Assembly (NCBI GenBank): GCA_950106755.1
Contig: OX467082.1
Coordinates: forward strand, 31,744,001 to 31,808,000
Reading direction: 5' to 3'
DNA length: 64,000 nucleotides
Source of the DNA: Climacium dendroides
Lineage: Eukaryota; Streptophyta; Bryopsida; Hypnales; Climaciaceae
The position numbers and the translations under genes are program-made. The notes under the pieces are model-generated. The model did no database searches, had not been told where the DNA came from, and saw only the letters and a list, made by a program, of their open reading frames with translations. Shown one piece after another: positions 24,184 through 37,800 of the stretch. The stretch's first letter is position 1. Each line of letters begins with the position of its first letter.

Positions 24184-26089
24184 TGCCTGTACGATTCTCT
24201 CTGATCTCTACAGCAAAGTAATTTGCAAGAATTCTCCGCAAGAGCAAGACCAATTCCACCCTCTACTAAAAATCACCCAAGCCCGGGCTCAAATTCAAAA
24301 CTCTGGATATCAAGGCTCGGCGTAGATCTAACGGAATTCTGCAGTGACTACCGTCGCAAAACCACGGAGTTCCTATTCTCCGCCGTAAAACCAAAATCAG
24401 GGATTGACAAGAGAAACGGCTTAGAACCACCAAAGGAGGACCTAATTCCCGAAATGTAAAACCACCAGAAACTCTCAAGCCTCGACCTCAAATTCACAGC
24501 CCAGGATATGAAAACTCAGAGAGGGTCTAGAGAAATTCTTCAGCAAAATCCCCAATCTCCACAATAAACCAACAGCAGGGATTGATGAGAAGGAATGACT
24601 TGCGAAACAAGCACGATATAAGCACACAGCTTGCGCGTAAAGTCAGCGCGAAACCTTCAGCGCAAACACAGCCTTTCTGCCGGCAAAGTCCAAAGCAGAA
24701 AAATTCGACTCGTCTCTACCTCCAAATTCGAACATGGGACAATTGAATGTATGAATTGAAGAGCGCTCGTTTCAAACAACCCACACGGCTCGTTCCAACT
24801 GAAGAGAAACAATTTAATGTATGAATCTCGGGAAACGAGTTGGGAAGAAGAGCTTGCGAGATTTGCTTGCCAAGCGTGTCCGCATGCTGTGGAAGTGCGA
24901 GTCTGGCGCAGACGAGTCGAGGAGTCGGTGCCCATGATTAGAAAATGCTGGCTTCGGACCAGAACCAACATGCTGTTCTCCCCGCTCGGAGTCTGGTTGT
25001 CGCCGCTGCCGCGCGCTTGCGGCCTCGATGCGTTTTGAAGGCTACGCTGGTGAGGGAGGGAAAAAACCGCCATCGTCACTCTCTGCACATCTCCAAAATC
25101 AATATGTACTTGTATTCTTAAGTAGAAATTCTTTTATCATTTTTATCTGTGGATTTTGTCCATCCTTCAAACATGTGTAGGGTGCGCATTGTTGAAGAAT
25201 TGCTTCCAAAGCGTCCCCACACACTTTGAAGGTTAGGCATGGGTTCACTTGAAATATGATTTCTTATCTCCGTGATGTGTCTCCAAAAATTCCCACTCTT
25301 CTGTCCGGTCCCTTGCTTTGGATCCCATGAAATGTACAAAAAAGAAAAGCACAGTTGCTTCTCCTCGACCTCACAAAAGTTCTTCCCCTTCTGTGTACAT
25401 CCCCCACTACCCTCCGTTACCTCCACGTTAGCATCCACGGAGGCCATAGTCTACGTTGACCAAATTAGCGTGACTATAAAATTGCCCTCTACAAAGACCC
25501 TCTTTTGCCGAGCAAATGGGAGAGTGATGGGAGAGACGGTAGAATTAGTAGCGTGACGGGATGCTGGTGTGGAGCCATTAGTGGTGTGGAGCCATTCTCC
25601 ACTAAAAATGCACGGCAAATAGAAAGTGCCGTTGCCGAGGCCATTGGGAGCAGCTGGTGGCGATGCTCTTATGCATAACATAGTAGCCTTCTTCTCTAAA
25701 GGCCTCATCCACGAAAAACATCCAAATGGGGAATTAAAATAAACTTCAAAATTGGGCAATGGAATTGTGGCATTACATCTATGGAGTGCTCTTTTCTTTT
25801 GCTAAATCTTGGACCAGCCAAGGAAATTAATTAAGAGATATTAAGATGGTTTGCCAAAAATCTTAAGAATCCTTTGATAAAAAAAATCAATATTATATAA
25901 TATTTTGTCATCCAAAAAAAATTTTGATGGTCCAGTGAAGGATTTGCTTAAATGACATTTGTGGAAATGAAGGTTGGAGATGTCATTTTTATATTGAAAT
26001 GAATTGCCCACCATGAATCCTCAAAGGATATGAAATAATCTGAAAATGAGAGCTTGATTTCTCATTGTCAAAATGTCAAAATTATATTT
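24184..26089. other. 5' flank of the RCC1 gene and intergenic DNA
   Basis: The first ~900 bp are less AT-rich than the rest and probably hold the RCC1 gene's 5' UTR and promoter. ORFs on both strands (for example 24657-25088 minus) have no recognisable content. Confidence 0.35.
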
Positions 26090-26436
26090 GATGTAGAAAT
26101 TTAGACTTCATTTAGCCATAGTAGAATAATTTTTTCAAAAATCTATGAACTAAAAAAAGTTGTTAAATCAAGAGAAAATTCATCTTCAAAAATTTGTTTG
26201 AAATTTCAAACCTCCAATCAAAAGTTATGGACAAAATTTTGATAGGATGTTTGAAAATGTCAAAGAAAATGTCCCTTCCAACCCCTCTCTCAAATTTGTT
26301 CATAACTTTTGATTGGAGGCTCATAATCTTGAACGGATTTTTGGATATGAAATTTAACTTGATTTGCCAACTTTATTTATTTCAATTTTTTTGAAAAAAG
26401 TTATTTTTCTATGCCTAAATGAGGTTTGAAATTCTA
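26090..26436. repeat. Long foldback (inverted repeat), ~145-bp arms
   Basis: The left arm (about 26090-26237) and the right arm (about 26292-26436) are imperfect reverse complements. The best part is CCTCCAATCAAAAGTTATG near 26211, matched by CATAACTTTTGATTGGAGG at 26301. The similarity continues outwards through AAATCAAG and CATTTAG/CATAG blocks. The loop is ~55 bp. It could be a foldback MITE or the source of a hairpin RNA. No target-site duplication was identified. Confidence 0.7.
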
Positions 26437-28500
26437 TTTCAAACACATGCTTTTGATTTAACTATGAGTGGTTCAAGAGCTCCTACTAATTCTAATTTAC
26501 ATATCCCATATAAGTTGTTCACCTCTCACAACCTCATGTGCTTTTAAAGAACTTGCTTTCACAATTAGAAACATAATCCATGAATGGTTGCAAAAGGAAA
26601 ATGAATAATTCAATTGTTGAATTTCTGTGTCTCAAGTGATTAGAAAGTTTTATTTTTATAAGGTCTAATTATAAGTTAAGAAGCTTCTTGTGCTATTGGC
26701 CTAATCAATGTAATTAGTGTGTACTTGTGTCCCAATGACTTAGTTGAAATGTTACTTGAAATGTATTAAGTTTTTCAATATACTATAACATGTGTCCTCT
26801 TAGCTACTCATGTCCAAGGGAAATCAATCCTTCTAATTGTTATTGAATGTTATGTGTAGAAGAAACAATTTTAGAACATCTATGGTGAAAATCTTTGACT
26901 CTTCATAATTTTTGTATAAGGTATCCAAATGTTCCAATATTTAGTGCATTGGCCCCTCATATGGAAACCAATGTATGGGGAGTACTAGCATTTAGTTACA
27001 AGTTAGCCGGTTGAAATTAGGAATTGCCGAATTGATTTGAAAATCTTCTGAAAAAATCTGAACATTTAAGAGGAAATTCAAAGAGTATTTTCTATTTATT
27101 ATAGGGCTAGCCAAGAGGATGCTTCAAACAACCAGTTAGTCTAACAATATGTAGGATTTTAGCCAATTGAGCAATAAAATTCCCAAGACTGTGGTAGAAA
27201 TTTGATTGTTTTAATAATAAAGACTACGCATAGTAGCAAAAAATATCATTTAAGAGGTGCCCACTTTAGATGCCATCTCAATCTTACAAAGGCTTGAAGA
27301 AAAAGGCACCATCCATTTTATAAAGAAAATTATTAGTTTTGAAAGTGGAAATGCCAATGTTTATAGCTAAGAAATTAGAGTATTTTGTATTTATTTTATT
27401 GTCTTTAATCAATCTTCAAAGTATATGTTAAGACTTGAAACAAGTTATAAATGTAGGGCCTCTTTATATTCTATTGACCAAGGGCCATGACCAAAAGATT
27501 CAATAGAGCAATGTAATTTGAAGAGAAGGGACCGGTTCAAGTTCATTTTATATTAGGTCTCACAAATGAAAGCTCAAAATAAATGATAAAATGGCATGGA
27601 ATCCTATTTGTCCTAAAACAAGTAAGGTATTTAACATGATCATCTAAATTTTGCAATAAGACAACTTCAAAAGGTTCTTTTACTACATTTTAAAGGTAAA
27701 TCAAAGCATTTCAACAAAGTTAATTGATTTATTTTTGTCACTCTTTAGTATTGTTTACTACTAGAAATATTATTTTATTACTATGAATGTAGGATTCACT
27801 ATAGGCTAATGCCATTTTATTGCAAGAATGTTATATTTACTTTTGAATTGTTGTTTTATTGCAAAAAATAAAAATTTATTCAAGTGTTTATAAATAAATT
27901 TTATATTTTTACAGTTTTTTGTTTTTTCTACTAGTTCCCTTATAAAAACACACTACAATAATAGCATGATCATTTACATAGTATTTTCCACTTGATACTA
28001 TTTATTGAAATTTTAAGAATAAATTTTGTATTCTTCTTCGTTATAAGTTTTTTCCTCTATTCTTGGCATCTTAATTGTTAAAATTTTACAAAGGAAGTGA
28101 ATTAAAAAGGAAAAAAAGAAGACAAAGATTAATGAAGAAAAGATTAGTAGAAGAGAAGAGTAAATTCAAATCTATTTTTATCAGAATTTCATTTAAAAAA
28201 TCACCCTCAAATATGTGACTAAAAAAAACAAGATAATTTTAGTATGCCACTAATAAAACTCAAATAGGTTGTATCTCATTATGTTCAACTACAAGGAATT
28301 CACAACTCCATTTTTATTATTATTAATAGGTAGGACTAGTATCACCAACAAAATTAGTATCACTATTAACAAAACATTAAAAAACAAGCCAAACACAATA
28401 TTATTTCATCCTATATACTACGAAATACTATACTCTAGCTATTTTACAAATAGTGTAACTTTGGTAAATTGGTGTCCACGTACTACGACAAATGAAATCT
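26437..28500. other. AT-rich intergenic DNA
   Basis: No ORF of interest and no repeat ends are seen. Confidence 0.4.
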
Positions 28501-28527
28501 TCTACAAACACAAAATTAACGCAGCCG

Positions 28528-28567
28528 TCGATCCAGGATCGAACGGCGACAATGCGATCTAGGGTTT
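28528..28567 (+). promoter_or_regulatory. Palindrome and telo-box upstream of eL18 copy 1
   Basis: TCGATCCAGGATCGA (28528-28542) is a 15-bp palindrome with a single central base. Seventeen bases later comes CTAGGGTTT, a telo-box (AAACCCTA on the other strand), a common promoter/leader motif of plant ribosomal-protein genes. Both also occur upstream of the second eL18 copy at similar distance from the ATG. A regulatory role is inference. Confidence 0.5.
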
Positions 28568-28661
28568 GGCGCTCTGCTGAGCGTGATAGAGTTGACTCCC
28601 TGGCAGAGCCCGGCGTTCTCCCGACAGCCTCTTCCCCGCGGGCTCGTCCCCATCGAACACC

Positions 28662-30155
28662 ATGGTACGCATCGTTTCGTCTGTCTAATAGATTTGGTAG
28701 GAATTATGAGTACCACATCTTGTCATTCGCTGTAATTTAATGTCTCGTCCGTCTCCTTTTTTGATTCTCGGCTTCTCTGGCAATTGCCACGATCCTCTGT
28801 TTTTGTCGAGCAGGGTATCGATTTGAAGGCCGGCGGTCGTAACAAGAAGGTCAAACGTACAGCTCCCAAGAGCGGGAATGTCTACCTTAAGCTTCTTGTG
28901 AAGGTACAACTCTGCAGCCTCGCGTACATGTTGCATGATCACCTCCTTCTAGACCTAGTAATGGGTATTTTCGCTCGAGTCGAAAATTAGGGTTTCGAGT
29001 TGCTGTATGAGCATTCACAGTGGGGAGGAAGTCATATGCACTCGACGGGATAACTCATGTGCACGAGTGCGCAAATATTCTGCTCCCCTTTGGAAATCAG
29101 GGTTGAGATTGGTATATGAAAAACAGAGTTGGTAGCCTCGGACGAATTAGGGTTCATTATGGAGAATTCGAGAAAAGGGTTTAGGGTTTTACCAATAGAA
29201 TCCTTTGTGGGATACAGCTGTACAGGTTCCTGGTGAGGAGGACCGATACGCCATTCAATGGCGTGATTTTGAAACGTCTGTTTATGAGCCGAATCAACCG
29301 GGCTCCTTTGTCCATGAGTCGCCTTGTGAAGTACATGGCCGGGAAGGTAACATATTCCAAGCCCTGACTTTGGACATGCTTTCGGATTCCATGGAACAAT
29401 TTTGACCTTTGCCCGATGGAGGAGTCGGTGCACTTCTCGTGATGGACTTGATTGCGGTATTCTTCGCGCCATTCCAGACGCTTGAGAGCGTGATTTTGAT
29501 TGTGGTGTGTGTTTTTGTTGTAGGACGACAAGATCGCCGTGTTGGTTGGTACCATCACTGATGATATCAGACAGTACGAGGTGCCAGCATTGAAGGTGGT
29601 GGCCTTGCGGTTCACGGAGACGGCTCGCGCCCGTATTTTGAAGGCTGGAGGGGAATGCCTGACGTTCGATCAGCTGGCCTTGCGTGCACCAACCGGAGCC
29701 AACACTGTGAGTTTTGTTGGAAGGCCGTGTGGGCTTCTTTGTAGTAGTACATGACGCCGGTTTTGGTTTATTTTCTGGGGTGTTGTGAAAGATATGTGCA
29801 GTCACGGAGAGAGGCCTGACAGGTTCTGATAATCATACTGCATAGTGTTAACGGGGCTGGACAGGAGGATTGTTTAACTTTTGTGCCATTTTACCGCAGA
29901 TTTGATAGAAGCTGTAGTGCGATTGAATGTTCTGGATGAATTGTCTGTGTGAGTCTTCGTAGTTGGATGCTGACATTGCTGTTTTTTCGGATGAAGGTTC
30001 TTCTTCGTGGCCCTAAGAACGCTCGCGAGGCAGTGAAGCACTTCGGGAGGGCACCTGGAGTACCCCAAAGCAGCACGAAGCCCTACGTCCGTGCGAAGGG
30101 TCGCAAGTTTGAGAAGGCTCGTGGTCGTCGTAACAGCAGAGGGTTCAAGGCGTAG
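28662..30155 (+). CDS. RPL18: 60S ribosomal protein eL18, copy 1
   Basis: Five exons give 187 aa, the usual eL18 length: 28662-28664 (the ATG alone), 28814-28903, 29218-29346, 29524-29706 and 29997-30155. Motifs in order are [105 protein letters not shown] and [16 protein letters not shown]. eL18 is a structural protein of the large cytosolic ribosomal subunit. The first exon consists only of the start codon before GTACGC, an arrangement that is confirmed by the second copy. All borders are GT-AG, and no frame damage is visible. Confidence 0.95.
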
Positions 30156-31830
30156 AGAGTTGGTTCCCTTGGTGCTGGGTGATATAAAGATGCATTTTTG
30201 GTGTCCTTTCTCTTTCGAGATTGTGCATGATGTGTGTGGTTGGTGGCTCTTTTTCTCTTGAATGTAATGGCCTTGGATGAGGAAACAAGAAATCGTGGAC
30301 TGATTCATTATTGTCTGTACGTGAGGCCACACCATTGTGGCTGCCTAACGTGCACGGAAATACGAAGACTTTTAGCTGGGAATGTACAATTATTTTGTTA
30401 TCTTGCGAGTAGGGCGGGCATACATTGACAAGATAACCTCATACAGAGTTGTAACGTGTTAAGCTAGTAACTTTGATGGAGACCAGAAAGCTTGCGTCTC
30501 AAATTAGTACTGTACATGAATTCTGTGCCATGTTCTTTTGTGGATAGTTCCAATAAGGGGGTAGTGAGTGGAATTTCATGACACATGTGACTTGCTGACT
30601 TGTTCTTTGTTGATAACCAGTGTTGATTCTTGTTTCAGAATACTTAGATCATGTTTCAGCTGATAAATTGTCTACTGTACGTCAGTTCTATTGACATTCA
30701 GGAATTGCAACATAGGAAATTATGCCACGATCTGATCTCTTGCTGAACCTGGGAGGTGCAATTGATGTGGTTGGAGAAGAGAATTGCAGTTGCATTTACG
30801 AAGGTATGAACATTGCAATACGGTATTCAACTTAAGAAAGTGATTAAAGGGGTAGAATAAATTGTTGTATCTGTCCATGCGAGGTTGCACATCACTGAAA
30901 TGATCAGATTAGAGTCATCCTCAGAAATGGTGCAGGTTATCTCCATACCATGTAATGAACATGCGAGCATTCCAACCAACTGCTCTGATAGCAGTGATTT
31001 TAAAGCAGAGGCAAACAAAATGGAATGGATTACAAATGTCTCAGCATGGATTCAGAATGCAAATATGATGACATGCCTGGACCACTTCAGATGTGATTTT
31101 TGACCAATCTTTCAATTAGGTTTCAAGCATCATACAACAGTACCAAATGAATGCACTTGTCATGTCGCCTCCCACTCAAGGTCCCACTACTCTTAATGTG
31201 AATTTGGATAATTTACACGTCATTGGGTAGAATTTGAAGAGAAGAAATTTACTTGCTTGCATGGTTGGACAGACGAAATGGGAGCTGATAACTTAATACT
31301 GGAACTTACTACTACAAGGTCGAAGATACCATTTCAAGCGCTACATGAAAATTTTTACATCCGCAGGACTGTGAATTTTGGGAGATTCATAAACGATCTT
31401 TGGGTACAGGAGCCAACACTTTTCAGACATAATTTTTTTCACCATCAATGTGTTTTCTTTCTTTTATCATTCAATCATTTCAAAACGGGAGGTTGTAATT
31501 CACTATAAGACAGACAGTTCCATTTGACATCGACATCTTGTCAAGTCATGCTTACACCGCTTGCTAATAAGTCCAACCAAGCGTACCAAAACATGCCAGA
31601 GTTGCTGTTGATAAAACGGGTGGGAATTAAAGCGGAGAAAGCATCCGTTTCCTAATGCGGGTTTTAAGTATCCTCTACTTTTGCTCGATATGATGACTTG
31701 AGAGTGAATCCTTGAGGTTAGCTTGAACCTGCTGATTACTGTAACAATCAAAAGTGAGAGGGAGATCGATTCATGGATCAGCAGGGATTGAAAGTTAGAT
31801 CATCAAGGTAAGACCGACCAATTGATATCA
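30156..31830. other. eL18 3' flank and spacer before the xylosidase gene
   Basis: The first ~190 bp are shared with the flank of the other eL18 copy (ATATAAAGATGCATTTTTGG) and probably contain the 3' UTR. Beyond that nothing is recognisable; the xylosidase promoter must lie near the end. Confidence 0.4.
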
Positions 31831-34800
31831 ATGATGAATACTACCGAACTGCGAACCCGTCGTCTTCAAATTCTCTTCTCTCTGTTCTTTGTAATCATGA
31901 TAGATTCGGGTGTTGCAATTGCCTCCGAGCCGGTGGATTACGCGTGCAATTTGAAGAAGAACCCCGAGTTGAGCTCTTTCCCATTTTGCGACACTAGTCT
32001 GTCCGACCGCGAGCGTGTGGAAGATCTCGTTTCCCGGTTGACGCTGGAAGAAAAGCTGCTGCAGCTGGTCAATAAGGCCGCCGATATTTCCAGGTTAGGT
32101 GTTCCTGGGTACCAATGGTGGAACGAAGCTTTGCACGGAGTAGCAACGAGCCCGGGTGTGGATTTCAATGGCAGCGTCCGTCACGCCACCAGCTTCCCGG
32201 CGCCCATTTTGACGTCGGCCACATTCAACACCACGCTGTGGAACCGAATTGGTCAGGTAACTAGTCAAATATATTTGTAATGCAACACTGTTCCATGGCA
32301 TTAATTTGGATGGAATTCGTCTCAAAATTGGGCAAAAAGTACCTACATCTCAATGCATGGGAAATTTGGACATACACCATTTTTCCATTCATTTCCTTCT
32401 TTAGCTGTAAAGTCTAAGATTGGTATAGATTTTATAACGTACGGTCTAAACAAAAAAGTGCCAAGTTTGTGGAATATCATCATTGTAACAAAAAATTTGG
32501 TTAAGGTAGGAGGCTTGAACTCCAACTGGGCGATGTACCAATTCTGCGCATTTTAGGAGGTGGTTGCTTTCGATGATTACTATTGACCGCTTTTTTTCAA
32601 CTTCAAAAATTTGCAACTAATTCCATTAAGCTCCAAAAATTATGAAATGACTTGGGTTAGATGTCAATTCCACTTGCCTTTCAAAGAAAATTTACTAAAA
32701 AAAAAATTTCAAGACATTTCACCTCCCCAAAATTTAGTTCCAACCTTTAGATGGTCCATTTATGGACCTCCTATCTTGCTATGTGTTTGAATATTAAGCA
32801 ATTGTGAATTGTTTCTGTTATTGGATTGCTTGATTTTTGGTTGGATCTTGCTAAAAGTCAATCAATAGATTTTACATTCTTTTTATATGTATTTTTTGGG
32901 CACTAAATGAATGAATTATGAATTATAATTCAAACTATTGAATGATGTAGGTGTATTCAAAAGTAACCTTAGATTCTCAGGAATGTATATTTTAGGCAAG
33001 AATATGCAGGGGGTAGATTAGAAAGGGATTACAATTAGATGTGGTTATCATAGGCCTTTCTGCTTTGTTCGTTACTCATTTAGTGGGCAAAAAATGAATG
33101 ATCTTGAATATCTTTACAAGTCCACTTTCCATCTTTGGTTATTCTCTTAAACTTCTTCAATTTGACCACCTCTTAAATACATTATGAAATAGGTCACATT
33201 ATCATTGACAGTAGCATACTTGTTAAACATTCAAATTGTGCCATGGTTATTGATTTGTAACCTAAGAAATCATGTTTGAAAATTTAAGTAATTATGTATC
33301 CAACTTCAACTTCATGTGCTATTGTCTTTATCAATGCTCTACTTTCTTAGTAACAATTATCATGTATCCCACATTCAATTGACAATTCTCTAATGACAAG
33401 TTACATCTAAGTTGAGTGAACTTTCAAGATTTCCTCTAGTGACTGTTTCTTCCCCAAATTTGTAACTTAGTTTTCAAAGACTTGATTTCTTTACCATTGA
33501 ATCATCTAAGATTGTAGCATTTCACTAAGATTATGCTAGGCAACTTATTTTGTAGATTGATTGTAGAAAAAGTACATCCTCCACCACTTTTGAAACTTAA
33601 TAAGTACTATATTCTACATTGTGTGACATTATAAATAAAATTGCAGATACCTCCAATGAGTGCTTTTGGTTGTTTTTCTAAGTACAATAGAACCACCCAT
33701 TCTTCACCAAGTATCCAGAGCCAACTTGTAGGGTTCAACTATTTCCAACCAAGGCTAGAACAAATTTCCAACCAAAGCTTGGAATGTTTTTTCTTTTTTC
33801 TTTTCCTTTCCAAGGTTGGGACTAATAAGGTCATGATAGATGTCCTGGAATAGTGAGCAGGAAAGTAGTTCTTGAATGATTAGTATTGGAAGAGTCTATA
33901 CATTGAGTATGGGTTCAGACTCATGATTTCTATCCTCATAATTTACATGGCCTTTTACTACTCCAGAACATGCACAGAATTGTTTAACTGGTTGAGTATG
34001 GGTGGTTCTACCATAGATATTCACACAAGACCCAAAAGGATGATTTTCACAGTGACCAGCCCCTCCTTACACGGTTACAGAGACTTGGCTTTGCAGGTGG
34101 TGTCAACAGAAGCAAGGGCAATGTACAACGAGGGAAGGGCAAATCTGACCTACTGGACTCCCAACATCAACATTGTTCGCGATCCACGCTGGGGACGAGC
34201 CATGGAAACGTCCGGCGAAGATCCTTTCCTCACCAGTGCGTACGCGAGTTTCTTCGTCAGAGGTATGCAAGAAGGAGTTGCTGGAGAGCCCGGTGAGCAG
34301 GCCAGTATCAGTTCTCCGGGACGTGGGCCTCACCGGCTGAAGGTGAGTGCGTGTTGTAAGCACTACATTGCATACGACATGGAAAATTGGGAGGGCGTAG
34401 ACAGGCACCACCATGATGCAAAGGTATGAATGGTCCCTTCATTACGAATTCGATGCAGAGTTTGATGCAGATTTTGTTGCAGAATTGATGCATCTTCTCC
34501 ATTCTGTATAACTTGGAACTGGGCAGGAATCAAACGATGAATTCACTTTGTCGTATGGAGGAGTAGATGGTTTGATCGTAATAGAAGTTGGCAATTTCAG
34601 AATCGCGTCTCAAAACTTTGGGCTAGTCGACTTCGTACGTGCCCACCAGTTTGTAGAGTTTTGGAAGGTGATTGTGCCCAACATGATTGCAAATCTGCAA
34701 ACGACTGAGTCCAAATTTTAAGGTTAATGAGTAAAAATCGTCCATGACATCGAGCCCTAGAGACAGCCCTAATGTGTCAATTATCCTGCAGGTCACGCTC

Positions 34801-37800
34801 CAAGACTTAGAGGACAGCTATAATCCCCCATTTCGAAGCTGTATTCAAGAGGGCAGAGCGAGCAGCCTCATGTGTTCATATAACCGCGTTAACGGCAAAC
34901 CTTCCTGTGCAAGTTATGAGCTTCTCACCACTACTGTCCGAGAGCGGTGGAACTTGGATGGGTAGTAATTACTCTAACCCAACAAAAACCCTCACAAAAT
35001 CCTTCGCAAAAAACTCATTGTAGTATGCAAATTGCTTACTGAAATACGTTTGAAATACGCTGCAACCCCTACCCACATGATTTTCAAATCCATAGCTTAT
35101 CCTCTAGGTATCAATGGACAGGTACATTGTGTCAGATTGTGGAGCTCTGTTGAGCATATACAGAGACATCACATATGCGCCAACTCCAGAGGATGCAGTG
35201 GCAGACGCTCTCAATGCAGGTGAGAGGAAATGGAAACAACTGAAGCTAGAGGTCCACAAACAAATTATATCATTGTTCAGGCTGATACTGAAGTCATCAA
35301 TGTTCGGGGAGAACCGCCGGTTAGTTCACTGTTAGTCGGTGGAATTGGGAAAAAAACTAGTTGCAATTTGAAAACATCGGATAAAAACCCGTGTAAAAAT
35401 CTATAAATTTTTTAAAATTTGGAGAGAAAAAGCCGGAATCGGTACTTGAAAAACCCAGTTCAATAGCTGGTCCAAAAAATAGTTGGAATTCTTCTTTTGG
35501 TCATTACGACCAAATTTTAGCCCCACACTGGTCCATGCTTTTAACTTTCTTTCAAGTTGTTCCTCAAGCCATTCTCGTTGTAGAAAAACTGCACAACGAA
35601 TCTCAGCTCTAGTTTACTTCCTTGTTGGCACCACTCATGCCAACATATGCAAATTACAGCGAGAGCGAGCGCGCTTAATAAGAGATGTCATCTCAAGGCC
35701 ATTTTGAATCGAAGCTTGAAATTTTCTGAAATGATACTGATGTCACGGTTAGTATTGAACAAGTATTTTACATTGGTAACTATGTGTTCAAATATGAAAT
35801 TCTGTATATAAAATTTAAAGGCATTCTAGATTAGACTAGTATCAAGGACCTGTGGTAATACCAAAATCGTATATCTTGGACACAACTGATACACCAGTGC
35901 AGTGCCATAATTTTAAACTGTAGAAGCTTGACCCCATTGAATTTCGCAATACAATCTCGTATTGGGTGGAGTTGAGCTTAATTATGAGTAAGATTGTGAC
36001 CAGGAATGGACGTGGAATGTGGATCGTACTCAGCGTCACATGGACTCGAAGCAGTGAAGCAAGGAAAATTGGGCGAAACCGCAATCGACAACTCTCTGAT
36101 CCACCAGTACCTGGTGCGAATGCGCTTGGGCTTGTTCGACGGTGACCCCAAATCTCAGCAATATGGAAACCTGGGTCCATCGGATGTGTGCTCGCAGGCG
36201 AATCAAGAGCTGGCTTTGGAGTCTGCAAGACAGGGTATTGTGTTGCTCAAAAACGACGATCGTAGGTTGCCTCTGACGCTGTCACTAAACCTCACTCTTG
36301 CGGTCGTTGGACCTCACGCAACTTCGACCATTGATTTACTTGGCAACTACCATGGTATGTTGTTTTTGGAGAGTGATTTTATTGGAGAGTTGTGGGGAGA
36401 TCTTTTGACACAAGTTAGAGCTAAATTTATTAAGGTCAAGTTTATTTTTTTCTGATTATTTTATGTAGTTTCAAAATGGGAGGATTTTACCAGAATGAGA
36501 GATAGTAGACAACCCTAATTTCTATGAAAGAGCAATGGTTAAAGATATCTGGATATGTGATCTTCACATGAATTTGATGATAAGTCTAGCCAAGTGCATG
36601 AATGGATGAATTGTGCTGTTGCTATTAGAGATGGGATCAAATCCTTAATGATTTTAGAATTATCCTGAGTCTATCTTATACATCAACTTCTCATTTTCCT
36701 GAGCAAGAACAGGCTTTGAGAGCAATAGATATTCTTCATAGAACATATTTTGTGGAAAGGGTTCGGAATTTGATGAACAAAAAAACGTTGTGTATTACAT
36801 CTACTCAAATAGATTCATGTTTGTATTATTAGCATTATTTTCAAGGGATTCAGCTTATGGGATTAATTACAGATACGAAATTAGTCGATTTTTCTTGACG
36901 TTCATGACAGAATCTATTGATAAAAGTTTTAGATTATGACATGCTTTGATAAATCGGTCATCATTTCTAACGTGCTGAACTCATTCAAATTTTCCTTGGC
37001 ATTTTTCAGGCATTCCATGTAAGTCCATCACACCACTGCAAGTACTCGAAGGGCTTGAAGTTGGCCGCGGTAACATCAAGGTCAAATATTCTCCAGGGTG
37101 CTCTGGAACAGCTTGTGAAAACGGTGACCTTTTGACGGACGCAGTGTCTGTCTCAAAAGAGGCAGATGCAGTTGTTATTTTTGCAGGACTCAGTCAAATC
37201 CAAGAGCGCGAAAAGCTCGACAGATTGAGCCTCCTGTTGCCTGGGCATCAACAACATCTCGTTCAGGCAATAGCAGAAGTTGCTGATGGGAAACCTGTGG
37301 TGCTTGTAATAATATCGGGCGGGCCTGTCGATTTGAGCTTTGCGAAAGAGGATGATAGGATCCAGAGTATACTGTGGGTGGGATATCCAGGGGAAGCTGG
37401 TGGTCAAGCCATTGCTGAGGTTATTTTTGGTGACCATAACCCTGGTAAATGACGCATACATTTTCAGCTGCAGTGGATTTCAGACTTGGCTGGAGATGCC
37501 TGGCAATCATATATAACCAATTAAATCTAGAGCCAAGACCAGTATGAATTAAGAGTAGAATAAACTCTGAAACACCCAAACCCTATATAGGGTTTTAGGT
37601 TTGCAAACTTTTATACTCCCTCTGTTTCTGAAAAAGACCCATATTTCCTTTGGGTTTTACAAAGGATACACGGGTCCTTTTCAGAAACAGAGGTAGTAAT
37701 AAGGTAGAATCCACTCAAACATAACAACTTTGAGTGTACAATTCATACTAAATAGTATTACTTCTTGGATGGAAATTGGGTTTCCGCTTCACCAGAAGTG

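Noticed and set aside
29032..29805. 257-codon minus-strand ORF
   Set aside because: It is the antisense shadow of eL18 exons and introns; the same ORF recurs antisense to copy 2.
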